Positions 1 through 10,500 of a DNA stretch of 64,000 nucleotides are shown here, one piece after another. The stretch's first letter is position 1. Each line of letters begins with the position of its first letter. A program made the translations under genes and the position numbers. The stretch comes from Entamoeba invadens IP1. Taxonomy: Eukaryota; Evosea; Mastigamoebida; Endamoebidae. The notes below the pieces were generated by a model. It did no database searches, had not been told where the DNA came from, and saw only the letters and a list, made by a program, of their open reading frames with translations. The stretch is taken from the NCBI RefSeq assembly GCF_000330505.1, contig NW_004440180.1, positions 35,797-99,796 on the forward strand, written 5' to 3'.

Positions 1-540
1 ATTAATGATTATTAAACGTATTAAACATCAGAAGATAAATCAATATAAAGAACAAACATTACTTTGGCTCGGCTGGGCATTGACAAATGAGACAACTCTG
101 AATGATTCTTTAAGAGTTTCATATTAGATAGTTTTTTCTATTTTTTTAAAAAACACTGTGTTTATTAATACTTGTTCTTTGGTTTTTGAAAATAAACCAA
201 CATATCCTCCAAAACCCCGATTATTTTGGGATTTTTCTTTAACAAGGAAACTTTAAACCAAAAATAAAACAGCTTAATTTAGTCTGGTCCTGGTTTATGA
301 TTTGGTTCCTGGTTTTTTTGTATCTGTAGTTGAAAACTGGTGGTTAAAAAATGTTGAATTTGTTCTTGATTTAAATTTTTGATAAAATTGTTTTTGATTC
401 TAAAAATATAAAACTAAAAGGATTAGGTTTGGATTAAGGACAACGTTGTTTGACTGACTCTAATTACTAATATATAATCATTACATAAATAAAATGTTTG
501 AAACAGAAGAAATCAATTATGCTGTACTCTTATAACAATT
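1..540. other. AT-rich non-coding stretch with a MITE end
   Basis: No convincing gene is visible. Around 437-462 the sequence reads GGACAACGTTGTTTGACTGA and then CTCTA. This resembles one terminal repeat of the small inverted-repeat element at 39713-39923. The matching left end is not visible and may lie outside the window. Confidence 0.4.
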
Positions 541-960
541 AAAGAGTCTACATAGCGCCGAGGAGTCATCTTTTATAACCCACATCTTTGCCCCTGGTAT
601 TACCAGGTTTTATCCAAACCAAAGTCAAATAGAGGTCCTGTGCTATTCAAATGGCAAGAATTTGTTTTGAGGATCGAATGGAGAGACAATCCGACTCTCT
701 AAGTTCAGAGCTTTTTATTTAAAGCCTTTGGAAACACAGAGTTGGTACTTGCTGGAACGGCGAAGATGCGAGGTGGCAAGGATCGGCTTACTCTTCCTAG
801 TATATTGCCTTTAGGGTTTACCATACCCTATCCAGCCACCGGTATAACTTCCGGTGGGAGATCTCGCTTATCAGAGGCATCAATAGCTACTTTCGACGAC
901 TCACACTTTGTGGTGTCTCCCTTATGTAGGGTTGATCTCCTCATAAATAAACTGTTTGAA
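541..960. other. GC-rich, hairpin-rich island of unknown nature
   Basis: This roughly 420-bp stretch is clearly richer in G+C than its surroundings. It contains several short perfect hairpins: CCTGGT/ACCAGG near 594-608, AGGGT/ACCCT near 811-830 and CCACCGG/CCGGTGG near 836-857. A 75-codon open frame from 742 begins with TTG and matches no family I recognise. I see no clear tRNA, 5S, SRP or U-snRNA signature on either strand. It could be a structured non-coding RNA gene, part of a repeat, or transferred DNA. Only the composition and hairpins are observed; the rest is inference. Confidence 0.35.
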
Positions 961-1106
961 ACAATATAATAAAAATAAAAAAGGGTTTTGCAAACATAAA
1001 ATTATATTAAAAAACACCAAATAGGACACACCTAACCGATTATAATGCAAAAAAAACAAATTAATTGTCATTATTTTAATTTTTAACATTTTGTTTTATT
1101 TTTATA

Positions 1107-2185
1107 TATACCTTTGGGAGTCAATTTTGACAGCCCGAAATAGAACAAAATTTGAAAAAAATATAATTAGCGCAGTTCCGATTAGGACATTTTCCCGATT
1201 TTGGTTTTAAGTTTTATGTAATTTTTGTTTGTTGAATAACAAAAAGAACGCTCTAGAGCTGCCACGTCATAACATTTTAAGGATAAATTGCGAGTGAAAA
1301 AAAACAGACCAATCAGATTCAATCTAGTCTATAGATAGTAACTATTATCAAAATTATATAATTAAATATATTTTATTATTTTTTTAACAAGTTGTTTTTT
1401 TAATTAATAATTTATCAATCAATTAGAAACGTGTTTTATAGTTATAATGTAAAAGTCATTTTTAATATAACAATTGATCGTGTTGATAATCGTTTTATTC
1501 AAATATGATATTTAATTTGTGTTATCGTTATAAATTTTGTAATTGATTGTTTATCGTTGATAGCATTGATCAAATGGTAATTTATGTGTGATGATATACG
1601 TAAAAGTATCATTCAATAATTGATATCGTTTAAAGATATGTAACAATAATTTAATAACTTATGTTAATGATATATTAAATTTAAATTATTTATAACGTTT
1701 TTATTATATTGATACGAGTGTTATTACATTATCATTATGTTTTAAACACGATTTTATACCTATTTGTTCAAGTTATCTTTTGTTTTTAAGCATCTAGTTT
1801 ATTTTGTTGTTACATCACTACAAAAATTTGTGGAATAATAACTTAAATTATAATAAATAATAATAAATACAACAATTTTTAATAAAAAAAATTATGTAAA
1901 ACTTAATGTTTTAATGGTTTCAAAGACAGATTTAATAATTTTGATAATAGTTACTATCTATAGACTAGATTGAATCTGATTGGTCTGTTTTTTTTCACTC
2001 GCAATTTATCCTTAAAATGTTATGACGTGGCAGCTCTAGAGCGTTCTTTTTGTTATTCAACAAACAAAAATTACATAAAACTTAAAACCAAAATCGGGAA
2101 AATGTCCTAATCGGAACTGCGCTAATTATATTTTTTTCAAATTTTGTTCTATTTCGGGCTGTCAAAATTGACTCCCAAAGGTATA
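1107..2185. mobile_element. 1.08-kb non-autonomous element with ~250-bp terminal inverted repeats
   Basis: The left arm (about 1107-1357) and right arm (about 1935-2185) are nearly perfect reverse complements. The outer ends read TATACCTTTGGGAGTC and GACTCCCAAAGGTATA. The 577-bp core between them is AT-rich and has no coding potential. Arms this long relative to the core suggest a foldback or Mutator-like non-autonomous element, both reported in Entamoeba. I see no 9-11 bp target duplication as expected for Mutator; only TA/TATA flanks both ends. The superfamily is therefore unresolved, but the inverted repeat itself is certain. Confidence 0.85.
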
Positions 2186-2699
2186 CTTCTACAACAAAAA
2201 TCAAAAATAGAAACTTGTTAATAAAATGTATTTTTAGAACACCGAAATGTTAGTTCGTTATTCAACTTCCCAAAAGTGCATGCAGGGTTTTGCATTTTCT
2301 TAAAAACAAAGAAAAAAGCTAAAATATGGAAATTTATCATTTTTTTTGTTCTGGAAGTTTTACTTATTTCTTTGATGGGTTTATGGATTTTGAACACTTT
2401 ATGGACCCACTATACAGAGTTTTGAAAAACTGTTTATAAGGTTTTACTGTTTATTTCTACGCTTTTGTTTTAAAAAACAGTCAAAAAATAAAAAGTGGTA
2501 ACTTTTCAGTGTGTAAATTTGAAACATCAATAAAATTAAAAAATTACACTAAAATCAAAATAATATTATAATTTACAACATTTTTAGGGTTCCAACTTAT
2601 AACTCACACACGCATAAGAAAAAACCAATATCTCAGTGGTCTAAGTATTAAAGATATATAGTCCATTAGAAGAAAAATACAGATAAACTCAAAGAAGTG
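2186..2699. other. AT-rich spacer with a mariner-like terminal repeat relic
   Basis: There is no gene. At 2412-2436 the sequence ACAGAGTTTTGAAAAACTG followed by TTTA resembles the terminal repeat of the element at 6394-7276. No partner end is evident, so it is probably a relic. Confidence 0.35.
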
Positions 2700-3830
2700 A
2701 CTGAGAATATCGAAATTTTTATTCGAATTCTTATCTTTCTTGAGTAATAATTCGCTTGTTTCTTGGGTTTGGTTGCTTTTTAGTTTATCCCCGCTTTGAT
2801 CCCTTTCAATTCTATTTCATACTTAGCTTTAATTGTAGTAGTAGCAGCGCTCGCCAATTTGATTTCTATATCTGTGACCGCAACTCTAAGTCTTTGAGTT
2901 TTTTGTTCTTTCCTTTTTAATTTCCTTTTGTAAATCAGCCTTTTGAGTAGTCAATGAGTTTATCGATCCTTCAGCCATTTTTTTTATTCACCAAATTCGT
3001 TTTGTTCACCATCACTTCTCTAAGTTTATCTGACTATTTCTTCTTCTGAACTTTAGCTTGTTAAGGTAGTTTTTTTCAAGCTCAAGTTTCTTATTCCATT
3101 CAGTCAATTTATCTTGTATATATTATTCGACTGTTTTGAGGTGTTATCGACACGTTCAAATGCCTCCAATTTTGTTTTTAGACATTTCGGTTTTACATGG
3201 TTATTACACTCATCTCGTTTAAAGGATTTAAGTCTTTGTCCTCTTCAATTTTTCTAAACCGGCCTTTTAGTCTCTCATAGTCTTAACCTTTTATCGTTCT
3301 ACCATTTGAACGTTCTTCTCAAGTATTACAACTCTGACAGTGATTAAAGCGATATTTCTCATATATCTGTTTAATGAATTGGGTTTTTCATGGTCTTTCT
3401 TCTCTTGATCAAGTTCAGTTCCAACTATCTTGAGCTTCTCTTGTTATTTCTGTTTCAATATAATTATTTCATCATTGGAAGAGTCAAGTTGCTTCTATAA
3501 CATGTCGAATTTTTCATTTAAAACATTGATTATTAAAGTTCGGGTTTGCTCATATTGTTTTTTACAACTTGTCGTTCCAGCGTAAATTTCTTTGTTAAAA
3601 GTAGCCTTTCTTTTAAAGTATTTTTCAATTTGGAATTAATAACTTATTTAGCTTTGGTAATATTATCATCTTTCAATTGAGTAATTGTTTATCCTAAACA
3701 TCGCAAATATCCCCCCAAATCACTTCAACATCGTCGAATGTTGCGGGCGCAGAAGCCAAAGGAACCCCCACAATTGAACAAACGGTAGTCAACATTCGAC
3801 AATACTTGGACGCACTTTGGAGAAGTCTCA
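2700..3830 (-). pseudogene. Decayed coiled-coil protein gene
   Basis: On the minus strand this stretch reads as protein for long distances but is broken by many stops and at least two frame changes. The 5' end, near 3815, gives MLTTVCSIVGVPLASAPATF followed by an acidic stretch. It continues into Lys/Glu/Gln-rich helical segments such as DKLTEWNKKLELEKNYLNKL, near 3090-3130, and VAVTDIEIKLASAATTTIKA, near 2810-2885. Many of the interrupting stops are TAA or TAG at places where Gln (CAA/CAG) would suit a coiled coil; others are TGA. The family cannot be named. Composition is less AT-rich than the flanks, as expected for a former exon. Confidence 0.7.
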
Positions 3831-4669
3831 ATATTATTTCTCTTCTATATTATGGTTTTTAGTTGAATTATAATATAATTATAACACTTTTTGTCATTAC
3901 TTTTTTATTATCAAAATAAATAAATAAATTATTTCCTAAAAGATTAAGTATAAGAAATAAAGTATATAAAATAAACCATTATATAATTACAAAGTTGTTA
4001 ATTTAATTAATAAATTTTTTAAATTTAAATACTAATAACACTTAAAAAAACACTTGAAGTTAAAGGTGTATTCAAATATTCATTTAATTTTTCGGGAATT
4101 GACCACTTATTTTTTTATTATTTTAAATATAGTAAAACAAACTATATTATTAAATCATCAAAATGATCTAATAACTTATCAAGTTCTGAGAAATAAAAAA
4201 ATAAAAACAAGCTTTTATATTGAAATAATTTGTCATTGATTCACTGCTTCTTATTAAACCTTTGTTGTTCTGTTTTATTTTTCGAAATCATTGAAGAGAT
4301 TTGTTAACACTACTTTTTAAACTCGATGTGTTTTACCAAAATCAGTCGATTAAATTGCAGTTTATGTTAATATTATTTACTGAAAATATCTACTTTTAAA
4401 ACCAGATAAACTTGAGTTACAGATCAGTTTTCCACCCATATGTGGATAGCATGTAATAATGCTGTTGAATATTTATAACACGTACTTTGTTAAATTTTTT
4501 TTATTTGTTAAATAAATAATATAGTATCTATTAGTTTTCAAACTAAAAATCAAACTAATAATAAAAAACTCATTAAAAATAAAAAATAAATTTGATGGTC
4601 AATGAGAAAAATGGGTTTGTTTGGGAGTACTTTTGCCTTTAGTGGATTCACAGAACGATGATGTAAAAA
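3831..4669. other. AT-rich intergenic stretch
   Basis: No gene, RNA or clear inverted repeat was seen. The 61-codon frame at 4054 starts with TTG and has the composition of random AT-rich sequence. Confidence 0.5.
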
Positions 4670-4942
4670 ATGGTGTTGCGATGTATTTATGATGTCGCTT
4701 TCAATATGAACGACGCATTTATCACACAAATTACACTTAGTTTATTTTATAATTCAAGAGAAAAAGAGGATGTAACAAAACACAAATTGTTTAACTTATT
4801 TTCGTACTATTGTGTGTATTCGCGACAAAATCACGAACACTGCGAGAAATATTTTTACGTTATCATGACAAAGTTTGCATTTTTTAAAGCGACTTTGGAT
4901 AAGAAAAGATTTAGCCGATGGCGTATATGTGTTAAAAATTGA
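4670..4942 (+). CDS. Possible small protein or gene remnant (90 aa)
   Basis: An ATG-initiated 90-codon frame stands out from its surroundings by higher G+C and a protein-like composition, with Cys/His residues (YCVYSRQNHEHCEKY) and a basic C-terminus. An in-frame TAA directly precedes the ATG, so the frame does not extend upstream. There is no signal peptide or recognisable domain. It may be a genuine small gene, an exon, or the remnant of a larger gene. Similarity to annotated Entamoeba proteins would decide. Confidence 0.3.
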   Translation: MVLRCIYDVAFNMNDAFITQITLSLFYNSREKEDVTKHKLFNLFSYYCVYSRQNHEHCEKYFYVIMTKFAFFKATLDKKRFSRWRICVKN

Positions 4943-5583
4943 AGAAAATAACAACAAATCAACGTAGATTTTCAAAGCGACTATTCTCCGGTTTGTTTTT
5001 GAGAAGGGTTGTTTATCTATAATGCTTTTTGATGACCGTTATGTGGTCTTTTTGATATTTAAACTCAAATTGTGAATTGCTTAGTAATGAGACTTATAAT
5101 TAGAAAGCAATAAACAATTATGTTAGTTAAATATTTGTTTGTTTATCGGGTTTTTTCGTGTGTATTACAATACACATTTTCCTTCTTTTTTGAATGAGTG
5201 AAATTATATTTCAAAACGTAATTTTTTTTTAAAACATTTTAATCAAGAACATTTTTTCAAAGAAAAAAACTATGTTTTTTAAGTGTTAATGGATAAAGCA
5301 TTTCTTTTTTATAATGAAAATCTTTCAAGAATTTTTTGAGAATCATTTGAATGATAAATTCTTTGTTGATTTTGGATATTTAATAATAAAAATCGAAAAA
5401 GAGTAGAAAAAACGAATTTTTGATAATTTGGAAATATTTCCCAATTAAATCCGACAAATTATACAGAGAATATCGATTAATAAATGAACAAGGTTTTATA
5501 TATTATCTCTTGTTTTGTTGTAAAATGTTTGGAACTGAATTTACAAAAAAATAATAAAAACAATTTTTGTTTATTTGTATATA
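4943..5583. other. AT-rich intergenic stretch
   Basis: No gene is supported. The open frame at 5484-5774 runs into the inverted-repeat element that begins at 5584, so it is not considered a gene. Confidence 0.5.
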
Positions 5584-6388
5584 GAGTTGGTGGAAAAAAG
5601 TCTGGCTCGATAAGAATAACTATATTTTATTATAAACAATTATTTATTATTAGTTTCTATTTTTATTACTATTTAATTTCATATAACTATCGAGCCAAAC
5701 AAATAATTCAATTTAAAAATCGAGACGTTTCTATTTGGGAACGAATCCCGAAATTGTACACAATACTAATGTAAGTTACAACCATAATTATTTTCATTTG
5801 GTTAGACACGTTGACTTCTTATTAAGATTGACTCAATTCACGCATAGATTGAATTATTGGCAAGCATCTTAAATAAACGCTGTGTTTTGTTAAACAACTC
5901 AATGATGTTTGAAAGTTCAAATTAGTTGCAATCAATCCATTGTTTCAAAATGCTGAATTTTAGTTTTTGATTGTTAAATTGTGTTGCATCGACTATATAA
6001 ACAATTGAATGATATGTTTTATACTTTTATAATTGCGTTTTATATGTTTGCTAAACCTTTATTTTTAATTCCAAAAACAAACATTGAGTGGTTGCTATCG
6101 ACTTTGTATCGTATTGACATAAACATGAAAATAAAATCTCATTTTTCTATTCGAAGTGCTAATTATTTGACCTGAATAAAAAATTTTCGAACAAAAATTT
6201 GGTTTTAATTTCCATTGTTTGGTTTTGTAAGTATTTTTATTTTTTTATTTTTTGTTTTTTAGGAGTTTTAATTTGTTTTTGAAATAATACAAAATGTTTT
6301 CAATATTATAGCAACAAATATTATAATTTACTATAATTTGCAAACGAGCCAAACTTTTTTATCGAGCCGGACTTTTTTCCACCAACTC
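5584..6388. mobile_element. TA-flanked inverted-repeat element (mariner-like MITE), 805 bp
   Basis: The left end reads GAGTTGGTGGAAAAAAGTC and the right end is its reverse complement, with similarity continuing inward through GGCTCGATA. Both ends are bordered by TA (5582-5583 and 6389-6390), the target duplication of Tc1/mariner elements. The motif CGAGCCAAAC occurs both internally (about 5690) and just inside the right end (about 6345), possibly a transposase-binding repeat. It has no transposase, so it is non-autonomous. Three bases later the next TA-flanked element begins. Confidence 0.8.
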
Positions 6389-6393
6389 TAATA

Positions 6394-7276
6394 AACTGTT
6401 TTTCAAAACTCTGTACTGGGATGCCCCGATTTTTTAGACAAATAATTTCTAAATAATTTTTCCTTTGCTTAACCCTCATTTTTTGTTATAAATATTTACT
6501 CGAAAAAAACAAGATAACTAACTTGAATTTTTTAAATTTTACTTGACAAATAAATCTTGCACCAAAAATTTACTTGAAAAATATAAAAAACAAACTTGGG
6601 ATTAAAAATATGATTACCATAACACAAATTTTGCCAAAAACGTAAACACAACTTTATAATTAAATGCCCATGTTTACAGAATCACCAAGTCGTGTTTCGA
6701 ATAAAAATGAAAAGTAATAATGAGTAAAACAAGCATTGAGAGAAGATTAATAGGTTAAGATGATTCAATTGAAAAGTTTTTTTTTAATTTTTGAACTGTT
6801 TATTTTATTTAAGACTCTTTTGATTAATAACCTTGATTGTTTAAATGTTTGTTTTATGTTATCGATAACTTTTTTAATTGTTAAAATAAACAAAAACTTA
6901 TTATTAATTTAAGTGTTGTATCATTTGATGCAATAGTGTCCTTCATCACATCATTTGTTTATTGTTATATTATTGTTTATTTTGTGTTTGTTAGAAATAT
7001 GTTGTTTTACTCACGTTTAGTTACAAAATAAACCACTGACCAAATAACGAACCTGGAAAATCGGGGAAGATTTACCCAATATTTGGGTGATTTCCCAATT
7101 TTTTGTTCAATAATTGAAATTGTATTGATTTTTAAGGGTTTTAAACTATGTAACGTTGTTGGTTCAACAAATAGGAAAATAAAAAATAAAACAAATAAAA
7201 AATAGTAAATAACGGGAAACTAGGACAAAGGGTTTATATAAATTTTGGAAACGGTACAGAGTTTTGGAAAATAGTT
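6394..7276. mobile_element. TA-flanked inverted-repeat element (mariner-like MITE), 883 bp
   Basis: The left end AACTGTTTTTCAAAACTCTG pairs with the right end CAGAGTTTTGGAAAATAGTT with a few mismatches. TA lies at 6392-6393 and 7277-7278. The terminal sequence and the subterminal CCCGATTTTTT stretch resemble the element that splits the gene at 53123-55303, so the two appear to be one family. There is no coding capacity. It ends 157 bp upstream of the first possible ATG of TMK1 and could affect its promoter. Confidence 0.75.
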
Positions 7277-7577
7277 TACAATGAATTTATTAACATAATC
7301 GAATTATTAGCTAAAAACAACAACTTCATATTGATTTACATTTTTTAAAAAACATTTTAATAATTAGCAATAATAATTCTTTTAATTTACAATTAAGAAA
7401 ATAATAAATCGAAATAAATTATTACAAGATAGAATGCATTTTATTCGAATTGGTAAACAACGTTTTGAATACACTTCATTATTTTTAATCATTGTAAAAA
7501 AATTATACAATTGCTTTCATTGTTTTTATAATAAATCGAAAAATCTTTTTTCCAAAACTGAATTATTATCTTTTGAT

Positions 7578-10500
7578 ATGTTGTTTTTTGCCCTTTTATT
7601 TATACAATCGTTGAGTTTTGTGATTGGTCCAACGCCGAATGACCTAACACATGAAGAAGCCATAATGAATAAAGTCTCTTCAATTAAAACAATTGATTAC
7701 ACACATGTTAATTTAACTGTAACCAAGTCTTGTTGCTCTGACAAAACTTATACATACAAATCATCAACATCAACACCCGTATCAACTGATTTTTATTTCG
7801 AAAAAGGAGTCGTTCTAGAAAAATTGTTCATTCAAACAAAAAATACACAAGAAAGATTTCACATCAATGACACAAACATGCCAAATGAACTTTCTGTTAT
7901 TTTAGGTTGTGATAGTAGTGAGTGTAGAAAATCTACAAACAATTTGTATCGTCCTGTTGTAGAACCGGTAAATCAAGGAATAGCACTTTATTCTTATGGA
8001 AATGGGAGATGGTGGGTTTTAAAACACCCCAACGAACTCTTTTTATTTGTAAACGGCACAGAAGCGTCTGACATTTCATTTGATTTTAGCAATGCCACTT
8101 CAGAAATGAAGTACTATGTCGATTTAACTAGATATGCTGCCACTGGCCATTTTAATAAGATTGAAATGTACAACAAAGACTCACTTCCCAATTTGAATAT
8201 ATTACCAGTTTGTAGAGTCAGTGTCACGATGGCAAGATATGTCTTGACAACACAGTCGATTATAAATCAAGATTGTACTTGTACTTCTAAAGACAATAGT
8301 GTCAACATCAATTTCCAAACAAAATTCAATTATCCGGACTGTAACTACAACAGCTCTCTTTTTGATCTCAATTTAAATACGACCAACAATGTTATACAAC
8401 GTGAAAAAAAATACGACTTTGGACTTTCAATGTGGAATTCGTTGATTCTATTAGAAAACGTTTTATACATTTTTAACTCAACAAACAATCAAATATTGAC
8501 ATTAAACGAATTCAAAATGTCGAGTGGATTTTCAGTGTATTTTGATGTGGAAACGGTCATCAAAAGTTTGAAAATAACTTCAAGAGGAAATTTTACGTTC
8601 AACAAACCATTGAAAATAGTAACTTTTACTATCAATGATAACATAAAGGATCAAATTCTCTTTTTCATTAATTCAACTTATGATAATGATATTCAAACAC
8701 CACTTACAAATTGTGGAAATCGAGTCATTCACAAAGATTATTTAAACACACTTTGTGACTGTGAATACAACGAAAATGGAACTTTCACTTTTCAGGGTGA
8801 ATTTATGGCCGACTGCACAAAAAACCTACGCACAAAATTGAACTTAATAATTGGACAAAACAACTATATAATACAAAACAATGAAAACTGGGGAAATTTT
8901 AGTTGTTCTAATGAAGCGATGATATCTTCTACAAGCAACAATATATATATCAATTCAAATCATTGCCTATTCACTGAAATTGTTTATTTAGAAGCAAATG
9001 TTATATGTAAAATTTTATATGTTTACAATAAGACCAGAATTATAGTTGACAACTTCACTCCAAATAAATATTATTTGTCAATTGGAGATATATATTTTGT
9101 CGAAGAAATTTTTGGGATAAATCAAAATGGAATCATTCAAATCAGAGGAGGCCAATTGCTTTCATATTATTCGAATCAAAAAATTTCATTGAATTTTTTT
9201 GTAAGTAGAAGTACAACAAAATGCGTTGACTTTGTCTCGTCTTCCACACCACTGAATGATTTTTTATTTGAAGTTACTTCAACAAAAATATTATTAGGAA
9301 GTAAATTGTATCGTATTTGTTATGGAGGGGATAACTATTTTGATTACACAATTCAATGCAATTTAACAGGAAGTATTTATTCATCATTCCAAAGTTACCA
9401 AGATGAGGTGTTGCATTGTCCTATTAATAACATGAATACAACTGTTATAGTGTCAACCAATGTAGTTGATTTGAATGAGTCGTTTTCTGGTACTTTTGAT
9501 CAACAAGAAACGGTAACAAAGTTCAATTTTGAAATTACATCGAATTATAACTTCAACGACTCGACAAAAACCGTTTTATTCGTTCAAAACGAATCTGTGG
9601 GAGGAAACACTTTGAACATCCAAACGAGTTCGGAAAAGCTGTTGCTTGGGAATAAATACAAATTTGCAAATACAATAAATTCAAATAACTTTAAAAATGG
9701 CAATAAATACCTTTCTATTGAGTACAACTCGTCTAATAAGTGCAATTCGTTATTAATAACTAATTTAAATTCAAAGTGCTTACACTGTGATATATCAACT
9801 GTTTTAGACAACGGAGAATGTCTTGATTTCAGTAACAAATGTGTCTCTCGACAACGGAATAATACAACCACATATTGTGAAGAGTGTGAAAGTGGGTTTG
9901 AACCTTACAAAGAAAAATGCAATAAATGTCCTGATGACTGTCTTCGATGTTTCAACTCGAATTGTTTGCTTTGCGAAGTAAATTATCAAATTAACTCAAC
10001 GTTTGTATGCTCAGAAGTCGAAAATAAAGATACCACAATATTGTTCTATAATATATCACGTGTTTACAAATGTAAAGAAGGGTATTATAATACAAACAGT
10101 GATTGTACAAGTGTGCCCACAAAATGTGTATCTTACTCACAAGAAACCAAATGCAAAATTTGCAAATCAAATGAAATTTTGAATGCAGAAGAGACTTGTT
10201 CGACACTAAGTGGAGTTATAACAACAAACAACAAAGTTCCACTAATTTGTAAACCCTCGTATTATTTATTTAACAACACGTGTAAACTGTGTAATGAGAC
10301 GTTTGGTGATTTGTGTCAAAAATGCACAATAAACAGTTGTGTATCTTGTGGGTTAACAGGTGTTGTTAATTCTGGTGGATCATGTGAATCAATTGGTTCC
10401 AGTGAGTGTACAGAAAGTAATAACACGTATTGTAGTGGCTGTTCAGACAAATCCGATTTCATCAAAGATGATGTTTGCATTCAAAATATCAACAATTGTG

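Noticed and set aside
601..720. Possible tRNA or pol III gene (GGATCGAAT resembles a B box)
   Set aside because: No cloverleaf with paired acceptor, D and T stems can be drawn on either strand, and no T-run terminator follows.
742..969. 75-codon open frame in the GC-rich island
   Set aside because: It starts with TTG, has no recognisable domain, and overlaps several perfect hairpins that suggest structural rather than coding constraint.
7434..7577. 48-residue N-terminal extension of TMK1
   Set aside because: It would place a signal peptide 48 residues inside the protein; the ATG at 7578 begins exactly at the signal peptide.
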